Shown: positions 23,934-35,149, numbered from the stretch's first letter. The stretch is 64,000 bases of DNA from Megaustenia siamemsis (GCA_032433765.1 JAVIAB010000047.1:19935011-19999010), one strand, 5' to 3'. A program made the numbers and translations. The notes: generated by a model not told the origin, from the sequence alone.

Positions 23934-24018
23934 ACATTTGGAAAATTTCAAAAGTATTTAACAAACGGTTAGAGAGTAATAGCGTTTTGAAGTTGGGCAT
24001 ATGTTTTGAAACGAGCTA
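23934..24018 (-). repeat. right terminal inverted repeat of the DD83E transposon
   Basis: Reverse-complementary to 21902-21988. The outermost bases read TGAAACGAGCTA before the TA at 24019-24020. Confidence 0.85.
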
Positions 24019-24125
24019 TAGTGTACAGTTATCAGGTCAAGGCTGGCCAGGCTGACCTTGTATTGAAAAGTCATCTGTCTCCAGTCTGCCGGTCGAAGAT
24101 AATAGCAGAATCAACCAAAGACCAT

Positions 24126-24332
24126 ATCAAGTTCATTCTTATTATATATCAAGAGTGCATTCTTATTATATATCAAGAGTGCATTCTTATTATATATCAA
24201 GAGTGCATTCTTATTATATATCAAGAGTGCATTCTTATTATATATCAAGAGTGCATTCTTATTATATATCAAGAGTGCATTCTTATTATATATCAAGAGT
24301 GCATTCTTATTATATATCAAGAGTGCATTCAA
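24126..24332. repeat. 24-bp minisatellite, about 8.5 copies
   Basis: Near-perfect direct repeats with core TTCTTATTATATATCAAGAG. Because 24 is a multiple of 3, several frames stay open (LIIYQECI and the like). These are repeat artefacts. Confidence 0.93.
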
Positions 24333-24631
24333 GTCTATATCAGACACCGGCACTTTAATCTGTAATAGCAATTGTGTTGAATAAACTGTGGCTCCTGTGA
24401 GCAGTCGAATATATGTGATAATACATTTTGCGTGAAGTTTGGACTTTGGAACTAATCTCTGCGACAGTTAAACTGGAGTTCCAAAACTTTTTGTTCTATT
24501 CATGTCCACTCAGTCCCCGTGTGGGATGATCATGCCATATACAGGAGAAGATGCCAGAAATAAGAACAACACTGTAAATACTTCAGCTACACATCAGTGG
24601 AATCTTTTTTTGTGAGAATCAGACATATCCA

Positions 24632-25188
24632 CACGTTGTTGTGACTCAGTGTCGTGACTCCAGCTGTCGGTATCGCTATGACACCTTAACTGATCCGACA
24701 CACGTTATTGTGACTCAGTGTCGTGACTCCAGCTGTCGGTATCGCTATGACACCTTAACTGATCCGACACACGTTGTTGTGACTCAGTGTCGTAACTCCA
24801 GCTGTCGGTATCGCTATGACACCTTAAATGATCCGACACACGTTGTTGTGACTCAGTGTCGTGACTCCAGCTGTCGGTATCGCTATGACACCTTAAATGA
24901 TCCGACACACGTTGTTGTGACTCAGTGTCGTGACTCCAGTTGTCGGTATCGCTATGACACCTTAACTGATCCGACGCACGTTGTTGTGACTCAGTGTCGT
25001 GACTCCAGCTGTCGGTATCGCTGTGACACCTTAACTGATCCGACCTACGTTGTTGTGACTCAGTGTCGTTACTCCAGCTGTCGGTATCGCTGTGACACCT
25101 TAACTGATCCGACACACGTTGTTGTGGCTCAGTGTCGTTACTCCAGCTGTCGGTATCGCTACGACACCTTACCTGATCCGACACAGCA
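24632..25188. repeat. 69-bp minisatellite, about 8 copies
   Basis: The period is 69 bp (GTGACTCAGTGTCG at 24640 recurs at 24709, and so on) with few substitutions between units. Both strands carry long open frames (23-residue period). No start context or flanking coding supports a gene. Confidence 0.92.
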
Positions 25189-25189
25189 T

Positions 25190-25795
25190 GCTAGATAAGA
25201 ATTTGTGTGTCAGGATCAGCGAAAAACAGTTTTACAGACTTTACAAAACATCACTGAGTAGAATCTGAAAAGATATCAAGAAGTGATTGAAGAAGGGAGG
25301 TAAATTATTTCTGAAAATGGTAAAATGTGTGGTTATTGCCCTTCACAAACATAGAGGTCCTTCCTCCAGACGACCAGAGAGCCACTCTTATCAAACTTAA
25401 TAACAATGTCATGATCAAGGAGAGCCTGGTATTCCTCGGGGCTGAAATTTGAGTGTCGAAGTCAGATGGACAGAGTGACTTAATTTCGCGGGAGGTGGTG
25501 CTAATAATCAGGTTCAAATTTTGTGGCTGGCCTGCCGATGGAGTCCAGTTGGATTTGTATGAGGAGAAGATTGAGAGGAAGAGTTGATATGAAGAGGGAG
25601 AACAACCTAAGCATGATCGTACCTTTCGCGATTTGCTTGCCAGGAGTCGCCCTCTCGTCTCCCCTTCCATAACCATCGTGGTGTTATCCGTTGCGATCGT
25701 TGTCAATGTAAGACTTGCAACAACGTTCTGCAGACGGATCTCTCTTCCCTAATAGTCCTTTTTAGACCAGAGAAGAATTCAATTGAACATCATCA
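25190..25795. other. intergenic stretch, nothing recognised
   Basis: Only a weak 133-codon minus frame (25305-25706) with no recognisable motif. Confidence 0.35.
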
Positions 25796-27650
25796 TCATG
25801 TACCATGCCGGTTGGCGTAGGCGATCATGTTCTTCCTTAATCTTCTATCCATCGTGTATCGTATCAATTCTGTTGACTTTTGCCATCCACGACACATAAT
25901 TATCTAGTATTTTCTCACTTTGTCGTCCACGATCTCTCTTTCTCTGTATTGTGCCATTTGCAACCAAGTATTCCAACTTTCCTCTTCTCATGTTGTGTCC
26001 AAAAAATATTGATTGTTTCTTTCTTAAGTATTTTAGGACTCACTTTTTGTGTTGGCCTCTTTGAGAATTTCCTCGTTTTCTCTTTTCAGCTGTACATGAA
26101 ATTTTCAACATTCTTCTGAGAATTTCCATCTCAGTGGCCTCTAATTGTCTTTCATTTGTTTGTTTACTGTCCATGATTCGCTTCCATGGGTCAGAATTGA
26201 CTCTATATAGAACCGATGAACTCTTTTTCTCACTTCTATTGACATAGATTTGTTGCATAAGATATTTTTCATTTTTTGAACGCATATCGTAAATTGTTTA
26301 TGTTGTGACCGTTGACTTAAATTCCTTGTATATTTACTATTGATTTCATAATATGCTCGCTGTAAAGTGAAAAGAGATCGGGCGATAGAACGCAGCCTTG
26401 AATGACTCATTGTTATATATTTTCGAACTGTCCTGTTTGGTTACTAATTCTTATGGCTGCTGTTTGTTACCAGTACATATTTTTTATGACTCGCAGATCC
26501 TTGCCATCAATGTTTAATTTCTTCAACATATTGATTATTTCCACATTCTTTACATTGTCAATTGCTTTCGTGTAGTCTATAAAGCACATATATAGATCTT
26601 TCTTTTCCTCTATAGATCTTTCTATCAATGTTCTTAAGATGTATATTGCATTATTGGTGCCCTTTCCTTCCACATATCCACATTGTTCCTCACTTATTTC
26701 TGGTTTTATTTTGTTCCTTATAACTCTCATGATGATTCTTAGTAATATTTTTATCGTATGGCTCATGAGACTAATAGTGCGATGGTCTTCACAATCAGTG
26801 GCACCTGACTTCTTCGGTATGGCTACAAAGATAGATTTTAGTAGATCTTTGGGTATGTGTCCAATGCTATATATGTCATTGAGTAGTTTTGTAGTGACTT
26901 GTACTCTCAGCTCTCCTAATGCATTTATCTCTTCGATTGTTATATTGTCGGGTCCTGGAGCTTTGCCACTTTTCATGTGTTGAATTCCTTTCTCTACTTC
27001 ACTCTGCATTATTGGTGACCTGGTGTCTTTGTTTAAATCGTTTAGCTCTGGTCTTTCATCATCATTGAGTTGACTGATATATTATGTCCATCTTTCTATT
27101 ATCTTCTCCAGTTCCATTATTATATTTCCTTTCTTTGATTTCACACATCCTGAAACTATAACTTATTTTCTTCCTGTTTATTCATTTAACTGATTTCGCA
27201 TACATTTTGAGACTTTCTTGTGTTGTTTTTCCATTTCTTCACATTTCTTTGCTTCTCTGCGTTTGTTTTGGATCTCTTTGTTCAATTTTTTCTATGTCTG
27301 TTCTTCTTTCTTATGTTTTCGTCTTTCGTCCATTAGTTCTAGAATTTCTTCTGTCATTCATTTCTTTTCGTTGAGTCTTTTAATCACCGGTATTACTTTT
27401 TTATGTTTCTTTATTAGATTTTTGAGCATTTCCCACTCCTACTCGATGTTCTGTATTTTCTCAATAGCATTATCTATTGTGTACTATCGTACTGTACATA
27501 TCACTCACCTGTCTATCTACTCTAAGCATATCTATTTCTAATTTCCCATTTCTTGGGGATTTCATTTTTTCATTTACTAGTACATGGTCAATACTGTAAT
27601 CTGATCCTGGCCTTGTTTTAACACCATACTCTAATTGTTCCCCTTTATTC
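25795..27650 (-). mobile_element. L-A type LINE with RT domain, decayed
   Basis: The minus strand from 27009 reads KSGKAPGPDNITIEEINALG, VAIPKKSGATDCEDHRTISL, ISEEQCGYVEGKGTNNAIYI and CFIDYTKAIDNV, which are RT motifs 0-2a with the A motif. The FADD region is lost. The C-terminal part (ESWTVNKQMK) follows at 26410-26040 and the 3' tail at 25795-25800 is ATC-rich on the plus strand. Several stops and frameshifts are present. Confidence 0.85.
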
Positions 27651-28690
27651 CATTTCCATAATAGCTGTTTTTATATTATTACTTTCATACACTCAATCCA
27701 ATACAGCCTTGTAGATCGCACCCCTTATTTATACCGGTCTTCCACGATATCCCGTTAAGCATAATTCTTCCACTTGTTGTCCGATGACATGCATGGCTTT
27801 GTTTGTTCATGTTTTCAAGCCCGTGCATACATTTATCTATCTTAGCCGATAGCCGTCAAATTCTTCACTACCATTTACACCTTGTTATCACCTGTTACTC
27901 CCATCAGACCTCTCGTCTAATCACGTGACTACCTCCTCCCCCTCTCACGTCTCATCACATCCACACAGTGCACTTCTGGCTCGCCTCAGATAAATCTCAC
28001 ATTAATTGAACAATATTTTGTAGCTAACATATTTGTATATATTATCAATTTTTATTCTCTTAATATGTAGTTCATATTACTCGTATTTTATCATCTCATG
28101 TCTTATCCTTCGTCTTTTAAACTCTCTTTAACTTACTTGCCTCGCTCATTCTAGATGAATTAGAGTTTATCCTTATTTTGTTGTCGGTTTATGTTGGTCT
28201 TGTTTTCTGAAGAAGGCTACATGTAGGCCGAAACGGCAGTATTTTTGGTTGTGTTTCTTTTTTTTGTAAAGCTGTCACCATACGTTGTAGGAGTGTACGT
28301 TACAACTTACCACCTGCTACTTGCAACCAGTTTTACCGCAGTACTAAGTTATTTGCCTGTAGCTTACTAGTATTTGACATGGTTTGATCACAATAATGAA
28401 AAACGTAAATGATAGCATTTCAAATGGATTAATGACAACACTTATGTAATGACTGTTTTATTACTATTTATTTAGTTTGCAAGAAAACGACATGAACCAA
28501 ACAAAATTAATGTAGCATTTAATTTGACCGCGATTTTAATTGTTGGGGTATAACAATAACCTTCAACTCAATAGTATACTAACTAAATAATTATAAAATA
28601 ATATAAACTAAAACAAAACACAAAACGATGTATTTATAAGGTTTCCTTTTAAGTAAAGAAGAAACAATTATTATTTGTTAATGAACAAAA
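27650..28690. other. intergenic stretch with a possible ribozyme-like motif
   Basis: No gene recognised. CTGAAGA at 28207-28213 and GAAAC at 28230-28234 flank an imperfect hairpin. Confidence 0.4.
28207..28234 (+). other. hammerhead-core-like motif
   Basis: CTGAAGA, an imperfect GGCTAC/GTAGGCC stem and GAAAC match the CUGANGA...GAAA core of hammerhead ribozymes. Flanking stems I and III were not demonstrated. Similar motifs also occur in ordinary animal retroposon tails. Confidence 0.25.
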
Positions 28691-28700
28691 TAGAATAAAA

Positions 28701-28769
28701 GCACACACACACACGCACACACACGCACACACGCACACACACACACACACACGCACACACACGCACACG

Positions 28770-28802
<33 letters not shown>

Positions 28803-28820
28803 ACACACACACACACACAC
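28701..28820. repeat. (CA)n microsatellite with CG interruptions
   Basis: About 120 bp of AC repeat with regular CACG variants. Confidence 0.93.
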
Positions 28821-28917
28821 AGAGAGTGGTTTAACAATAACAAAAATGAAGAATATTTATAAGTCACAAAATTATTGCAAAAAATGAGAAAAAAAGCACC
28901 ATCATTGTATAAACTCT

Positions 28918-29065
28918 TTAGAGTAAGACATTGTTCTTTCCACTGCTGGTCTGAAAGTTTGTTGTAGTCAGTGTTGGATTCCCCAGTAAGCAATGTCTGT
29001 CAGGTTTCATAGATGTCTTGGTCGCTTCTTTATCTAAGTCACTATTTCTACAATTTTCATCAACT
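28918..29065 (+). repeat. direct repeat copy 1 (partner 29812-29950)
   Basis: Both copies share in order TTGTTCTTTCCACTGC/TTGCTCTTTCGACTGC, CTGAAAGTTT/CTGGAAGTTT and GTCTTGGTC, and both were hit at nearly the same right-hand point, by SINE-1 in copy 1 and L-A in copy 2. Confidence 0.65.
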
Positions 29066-29078
29066 ACACCCTCTTTTA

Positions 29079-29340
29079 GGGAGCCGCGATAGCTCAGTGG
29101 TTAGTGAACTTGACTACCACGGACAAGGGGTAGGGTTCGATCCCAACCGACGGCTTCCGAGTTCACCCAGCCTTAAATGGGTACTGGATTTTTTTCTGGG
29201 AAAGTAAAGCAGCACGGGCGTAATACTGACCACATTACCCCAAAAATCATGTGCTGAAGGTCTGTAAAATATAGGGTCACTAACACCATATTTCCCTATA
29301 CGCCACTTGGCGTGACAGGAGTACTTTACTTTTTTTTTTT
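29079..29340 (+). mobile_element. SINE-1 with 14-bp target duplication
   Basis: The same head, boxes A and B, hairpin and T-rich end as 19732-19988. Flanks TACACCCTCTTTTA at 29065-29078 and 29341-29354 are identical. Confidence 0.94.
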
Positions 29341-29354
29341 TACACCCTCTTTTA

Positions 29355-29812
29355 CTGATTATAACCAGAGACGTAAAACGTGAGGGGAAGTAACCTTGAA
29401 ATTCATTACAGTCACTTTCCAGATGATGTCGCTTCCCTCACGTAAACAGATAAGTATGGTATCTCTTTATAGAAATATACTATTACATTTATAGCAGGAT
29501 TACTGGATAGTCGATCAAGCTTATGGTACTTATTAATTAACACACATATAACTAGCGATTGCTTTACGTGCCTATACACTGTAGCAATAGTAAAATCAAA
29601 TGAAGATACGAGACATGAATCAGCGTCTTACCAAGCGGGTTTTTACCAAAATGGGATCAGCCGCGTGTTCAGAAGTTTTCTGAGAGGCTGTGTCAACTCA
29701 CGAATCGTAACTCAAAAGCGAGGCGCCATTCTTCACCTTCCCAGAGTACTACCCTGGTTTTGAGAAGATGGTTTTGTAAGAAAAGTAAAGGTCGCCTAAC
29801 TCTTTCTAGAGA
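29355..29812. other. intergenic stretch with a short inverted repeat
   Basis: No gene seen. Near 29375-29450 the words ACGTGAGGGGAAG and CTTCCCTCACGT form a potential hairpin. Confidence 0.4.
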
Positions 29813-29950
29813 AATACATTGCTCTTTCGACTGCCGGTCTGGAAGTTTAGCCTCAGTGGTACCTGTCTCAGTGGGCTTAGTTTATCAGGATTCATTGGTG
29901 TCTTGGTCCTATCCTGAGTCTTCACTTCTACGCTTTTCAAGAACTACCAA
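29812..29950 (+). repeat. direct repeat copy 2 (partner 28918-29065)
   Basis: See the partner at 28918. Spans the 3' part of an 88-codon frame that is not supported as a gene. Confidence 0.6.
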
Positions 29951-30650
29951 TATCATCATGTGTCATACCGATTGGCGAAGGCAATCATTTCCTGCCAATA
30001 TTTCCTATCTACCGTGCATCGTATGAATTCTGTTGTTGACTGTTTTCCGTGCTATGACACCACGTTTTCAAGCATCTTCTCTTTGTCGTCCGCTTTCCCT
30101 CTATTTTTTTCCATTTGTAACCAAGTATTCTAATTATTCTTTTCTCATTTTTTGCTCTCTTTTTGCTTTGACCTCTCTCAGAACATCTTCATTACTCTTC
30201 TTAGCTGTCTATGGTGCTCTCAACATTCTTCTGTAAAATCACATTTCTACAGACTCCAGTGATTTTCTTGTCTGTTGTCCTATTGTCCATGATTCGCATC
30301 CATATGTTAAGACTGGCTCTACATAACATTTAAGAACTCTTTTTCTTGTTTTTATTGTCAAAAATGGATTGCATAGTATCTTCCTCATTTTTTGGAAAGC
30401 TGCTTTTGCCTGAGCTATTCTGCATCTCACCTCTTTTGTACATCTTCCGTCTGAGGTTAACAATGTTTCCAAATATTTAAATTCGTTCACCTGTTTTAAT
30501 TTTGTTCCACTTGTCTTTATTTTGCACTGAGGTGATGTCTTTTTCTTTGTTGTTACCATTACCTCTGTCTTTTTGCTATTAAGGCTGAGTCCTTTATTTT
30601 TGCTTTCTTTCACTATACTGTCCAACATTTCTTTAACCTATAACCTTCAT
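29950..30650 (-). mobile_element. L-A LINE fragment (RT palm/thumb to 3' end)
   Basis: The minus strand reads GLSLNSKKTEVMVTTKKK, KLKQVNEFKYLETLLTSDGR, FQKMRKILCNPFLTIKTRKR and ESWTIGQQTRKSLESV. It is the best preserved thumb region of L-A here. The 3' portion is internally deleted. Confidence 0.88.
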
Positions 30651-30716
30651 CAATATATTTGAACAATGCCCATTAAAATTTCTGTATCTTTTCTGATATG
30701 AGCAGATAAATATTGG

Positions 30717-30955
30717 GAGCCGCGATAGCTAAGTGGTTAGTGAGCTGGACTACAAAGGACAAGAGTTAGGGTTCGATACCAACCGACGACTCCGGTTCAC
30801 CCAGCCTTTAATGGGTACCGGATTTTTTTTTTTCTGGGGAAGTAAAGCGGCACGGGCGAAATACCGACCACATTAACCCAAAAAATCGTGTGCCGAAGGT
30901 CTGTAAAATGTATGTCGCGTGACTGGTGTACTTTACTTTTTTTTTTTTTTTGTAA
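30717..30955 (+). mobile_element. SINE-1
   Basis: Head GGGAGCCGCGATAGC, box B GGTTCGATACC, end GTACTTTACTT plus a T run. The body is shortened: the ACTAACACC...CGCCACTTGG segment is largely deleted. Flanked by similar AGATAAATATT/AGAAAAATATT words. Confidence 0.88.
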
Positions 30956-30959
30956 CAGA

Positions 30960-31795
30960 AAAATATTTCACTCGTAATGACGCAACACTGGCGGTAATTC
31001 ACTAATTAATTAAAGCCGATTAATTATTGTCACAGGTGGAAGATACCTTATTAGAATTTATCTGAATTTGAAATGGAGGTGCCATACAATCTACTTTTTA
31101 AATGATTAAATAACAGTGGTTCGTTAAGGTGTTTAACTTGAACGGGACCTCATTTTATTGTCCCTCTACAAAACGATCATCTGCACCGTCTTGCACTGTA
31201 ACAAAGGTTGTGGTCTCTGTCAAAAGTATGAGAACCCTTGTCATGTTGTCTTATATCTACCGGAGACTAAAGCTCAAAGTACAACGTCATATAAAACATG
31301 AAACATGAAGAGTAATATATCTAATGAACCCAAGATTCATGTGCAGACTCACTTGACAGGCGAGGTCTGAGAGCGGTGATTAGTAAGTTGTTTTATATGT
31401 AACAATGTAATATATATATGTATATTACACTAAATAATAAAGAATGACTTACTGTAAAGCGTCATTGTAACTGTGAATGATGACACATACATATTTAGAT
31501 CATATTTAAGCGAAGACATAGGATAAAGTAGCGACCAGACATTTTTAGTATAGGGACAACTAAGCGGCCATGTTGAGGACGCAGGGACTGGCCAAAAGTT
31601 TGTAAACTGAGAATGATCTTGGCTGACAGTAAGGATTGTAGAATTCACAAACTGAAGGCTAGTCACCAGTGGCAGATGGTTAGGGGTGGTCACTTTGGAG
31701 TTCAGAGAAAAATAGAGCAGTATTAGATGCCGTAGACCTGATACAGAATGTGTAAATTAGCAGTAGATAATAGTGATAGTTTTTACGGCCCTAAA
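30960..31795. other. intergenic stretch, nothing recognised
   Basis: AT-rich DNA. The longest minus frame (31430-31693) has no recognisable motif. Confidence 0.35.
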
Positions 31796-32135
31796 ACAAT
31801 AAAGAAAAGACGATGGTCATATGTTGGACGTGTGATGAGAAGAGATAATAACTGAATAGCAAAGCAAGCCCTCATGTTGGAAACAACAGGTAAGAGAAAA
31901 AGAGGAAGACCCAGAGAGACACTGAGAAGAACATTAATGAGAGAGGCAAAAGCAACAGGAATCGGCTCCCTCAATGAGATAGAGCTGCTTGCACAGAACA
32001 GAGACAAATGGCGAGATTTGATAAAATATCTTTAAGAGAATTGAAAACTGCTAGAACAAAAATTCAAATGAAGGAGTATCTTGGTCTACGCCCTATGGAC
32101 CGGCTACGGCTCGAAATGTCAATAGATAGATATAT
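31795..32135 (+). mobile_element. L-B LINE 3' fragment with short GATA tail
   Basis: The coding frame gives KKRRWSYVGRVMRRDNN, then KRKRGRPRETLRRTLMREAK and ELLAQNRDKWRDLIKYL. The 3' UTR ends GGCTCGAAATGTCAATAGA plus two or three GATA units. Confidence 0.88.
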
Positions 32136-32398
32136 TAGATGTCATTTTATCTAGAGAAAGAATAGTTAGTATGGAGGCAGAAGTTCAGCAAGAAAAGAAG
32201 ACATGAAATGCGAGTTACTAGTAACAGATGTGAAGTTGACTGACTGAAATGTAGGAATTTCCAAGGCTTGGCTCTGAAGTCTGTCACAATGAGTGGACAT
32301 AGAGAAGCAGGATGTGAGGTTAACTGTCGGTCAAAAGACAGGAGTATAAAGTTAGAGGGCACACTAGATAGAGGAAGCACTTTAATACACATAGAGAT

Positions 32399-32668
32399 AG
32401 CAACGTACTGGGGATCGATAGCCACTGAGATAGTCACGCACTAGGGATCGATAGCCACTGAGATAGTCACGCACTAGGGATCGATAGCCACTGAGATAGT
32501 CACGCACTAGGGATCGATAGCCACTGAGATAGTCACGCACTAGGGATCGATAGCCACTGAGATAGTCACGCACTAGGGATCGATAGCCACTGAGATAGTC
32601 ACGCACTAGGGATCGATAGCCACTGAGATAGTCACGCACTAGGGATCGATAGCCACTGCGATAGTCAC
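32399..32668. repeat. 33-bp minisatellite, about 8 copies
   Basis: Units contain CACTAGGGATCGATAGCCAC and repeat every 33 bp almost perfectly. Open frames with an 11-residue period are artefacts. Confidence 0.94.
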
Positions 32669-32689
32669 TGAAGAAGTTCAACTTAGAGA

Positions 32690-33200
32690 AAGGATTAGAA
32701 CTAGAGAAGCAGAACTACAGGAGAACAGAATTAAACTAGACCAGAACTAGAGGAGGAAAATAAATTTAGACAAGAGAACCAAAAGTTAGGAAGCAGAACT
32801 AGACATCAGAACTACAGGACGAGACTAGATCAGAACTGGATAGCTAGAAACTAGAACTAGAGAACTGAAAAGCAAAAACTAGAATTAGAGATCAGAATTA
32901 AAAGTCACGCACCAGAGCTAGAGGACGAAAACTAGAACGAGAGACGGAGAACTAGAGATAAACATCGAGATAGTCACAGGCAACCATGATAGTTAGCCAC
33001 AGAAGACACAGAGAAAGGAGAGATAGTCCAGAGTAAGAATTCATCCATTGGAGAAAGTTATAAACAGAAGACGCAGACGAAAGAGAGCTAGATAGAGAGA
33101 CAGTTAAGAATAGCCACTATACGAACAGCTGAGGTACAACACCGATGATAGTCGAAGTGCTTCAGCGGCCAAGATTGATGATAGTCCGAACAAATATCTA
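32690..33200. repeat. purine-rich degenerate repeat (AGAACTAGA-type words)
   Basis: Many irregular AGAACTAGA and CAGAACTA words over about 270 bp, fading into purine-rich DNA. Nothing coding. Confidence 0.55.
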
Positions 33201-33229
33201 CAGAGACGTTATGAAATATAGCCTGATAG

Positions 33230-33686
33230 AATACATATAGACAAATAACACCAGGGCTAAAACTAAGAATAGCAAAATGTTACATCTTCTCAATATTCTT
33301 GTAAAGTGCAGAAACATGGGCATTAGACAAGAAAAAAATAACAGAAAATTGAAGCCTGTGGAATGTCGATTTTATAGAAGAATTGGTAGAATTGGATGGA
33401 AAGGAAAGAAAACAAACGATGAAGTTTTAAAACAAGTAAAAATGAAATGAGAACTACTAAACACAATTAGAACAAGACACATTAAATTTTTGGGGCATGT
33501 TAAAAGACACAATAGCGTAATAAAAATAATATTGGAAGGGAAAATACAAGGTAAAAGAGGCAGAGGCAGACCAAATCAACATGGATTAGTAACATCAAAA
33601 GATGGACAAGTAGTGGAATGGCGCTCCATGATAGCCAACCTTCGATGCGGAGACGGCTCTCAATGATGATTATGATGAGTATATAT

Positions 33687-33690
<4 letters not shown>
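33230..33690 (+). mobile_element. L-E LINE 3' fragment
   Basis: Parallel to 15830-16296: landmarks RIAKCYIFSIFL, NFWGMLKDTIA-type frames and EWRSMIANLRCGDGSQ, then a GATGATTATGATGA tail. Confidence 0.78.
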
Positions 33691-33723
<33 letters not shown>

Positions 33724-33725
33724 AT
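33680..33725. repeat. (TA)n microsatellite after the L-E tail
   Basis: AT dinucleotide runs adjoining the LINE tail. Confidence 0.9.
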
Positions 33726-33989
33726 ATAATAAACGAGGACTGATTTGTAACGTATAAAGTTCGTTAATTCTTGAATGTGTAGTGCTACGTCTTCTACCAA
33801 GAAATAATCGGAACACGGCTACATTATGACTGATAGACCTAAACGTCTGTGAAGTAACTCAAAAATTGTCTCACATGGCTTATCTCTCTTAGTTTTAATA
33901 ACTATCTACGATCTTAACATTAAACTGCCAAACCAGTAGTCAATATTCCAGTCTGTGTGCATCACACATAGTCGGTCAGCTGACCAGAA

Positions 33990-34150
33990 TGGCCGGAGTG
34001 ACTAAATTTTGTCTCGGTATTAAGTGTTAATGCTCGCCCGTGCGCTGCCGGGGTCCGAAAGAGGAGTAAAGAATAGTGGCTCTGTTCCCTACCAGGAATG
34101 TTCGTAAGAGGCGACTGAGAAGGGTTGGGCATGGGACTGGCTATCCGGTA
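33990..34150 (+). repeat. dispersed repeat related to the SINE-G body
   Basis: Contains GTAAAGAATAGTG and CGTAAGAGGCGACTGAG, shared with the 5' half of SINE-G (minus strand of 8383-8656), and ends in an A run. Too diverged to classify. Confidence 0.4.
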
Positions 34151-34159
34151 CTGTAAAAA

Positions 34160-34425
34160 AAAAAATAAGCCGAAAAACGTTCACAAACATGGACGAGTCA
34201 AAAATGCAAGATAACATGAGCATATTTGATGAGAGATCCCAACAGCTGGGAGTGAAAATAAATTGAGATGAGACCAAAATTGTGAGAATTAATGCAGATG
34301 GCAATAACCAAATAAAAACAGGAGAAATACCTCTACTAGACTTACAATCATACATATATCTGGGCAATAGTATCGATAAAGAGGGAGGAACAGAACATGA
34401 TACCCAAGCAAGAGGAGCATTTGTT
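34160..34425 (+). mobile_element. RTE-like LINE fragment (RT thumb)
   Basis: The frame reads QQLGVKIN, DETKIVRINADGNNQIKTG and LQSYIYLGNSIDKEGGTEHD, the classic segment between the FADD box and the thumb. In-frame stops are present. Confidence 0.75.
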
Positions 34426-34572
34426 TGGAGGGGAGGGAGATTTCTGTGAGGCAGCGTTAGGGGTGGGGTGAAATAGTTGTAGGGGTGGAGAGACAGAAAC
34501 TGAAAATGTAAATAGCGAACCAAAACTGACTAATGGAAAAAGATGGCGGGGTAAATTGACGTGCCTAAAGTA

Positions 34573-35149
34573 TAGTTCGTTCAGAAATTCATGCCCACAG
34601 AGTTGATCAATTATCTCGGAAACTGTTTGATGAATTCCTGAAATTTTTTTTCATGAAAACTTATTTTTTTTCACTGGCCTTAAGATTTTATAACATTTAA
34701 GTACAAAGGTAGTCTGAAATTTGCACAAATCGTTTTTTTATATACATTTAGGAAAATATCAAACTGTTTGCTCTAAACATTAGATTTTACTGTAAATTAT
34801 GTTAATTTTCTGACAAACCTCTCAGCGGATTGCGTCTTACAAGTTTCGGTTCAGTGAGTGCAGGATGGTGCTAAGATTGTGTAGAGAGCACGTGAAATTT
34901 GCCTTTTTAAATGATGAGTTGGTTACAACAAATGTGGGTATTGTAAAATCAAACATAACAACAAAAAATAATATTTTATATACCTCAAAGAAGCAAAAAT
35001 CTTTCCTAAATGCATGACAGTATGGGAAAAAAATCGGGCTTAAGGTCGGTGAAAAAATAAGATTTCATGAAAAAGATTTACAGAAATTCATCAAACATTT
35101 TTCGAGATAATTAATAAATTCTGTGGGCACGGATTTCTGAACTTTTTTA
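34573..35149. mobile_element. non-autonomous DNA transposon (MITE) with TA target duplication
   Basis: The 577-bp element is flanked by TA (34571-34572 and 35150-35151). Its ends form inverted repeats of about 120 bp: left TTCAGAAATTCATGCCCACA, right (reverse complement) TTCAGAAATCCGTGCCCACA, continuing through AATTATCTCG and TTTGATGAATT. The paralogue at about 885 reads straight through the site with a single TA (CCAAAGTAGTAACC). No transposase frame. The ends share spaced words with the DD83E transposon (TAG start, TGCCCA, then ATCAAT.ATCT and a T-rich block). Confidence 0.88.

Larger units (their letters stand above)
21902..24018 (+). mobile_element. intact Tc1/mariner-superfamily DNA transposon, about DD83E (Sailor-like)
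   Basis: The 2,117-bp unit is bounded by TA at 21900-21901 and 24019-24020. Its left end begins TAGCTTGTTTCA and contains GTGCCCAACTTTAAAA. The reverse complement of its right end begins TAGCTCGTTTCA and contains ATGCCCAACTTCAAAA, so the terminal inverted repeats are strong over about 36 bp and weaker to about 85 bp. One uninterrupted 425-codon transposase lies inside. Everything expected of an autonomous element is present. Confidence 0.9.

Noticed and set aside
24130..24332. Possible CRISPR-like array of direct repeats
   Set aside because: Repeats are contiguous with no unique spacers, and the sequence is from an animal nuclear genome; it is a minisatellite. The same applies to 32399-32668 and 49551-49824.
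24641..25198. A secreted Cys-rich repeat protein of 185 residues
   Set aside because: Frames are equally open on the opposite strand and end at the repeat boundary; no signal peptide or flanking exon.
28649..28993. Minus-strand frame rich in Cys-Val repeats
   Set aside because: Translation of a CA/TG microsatellite.
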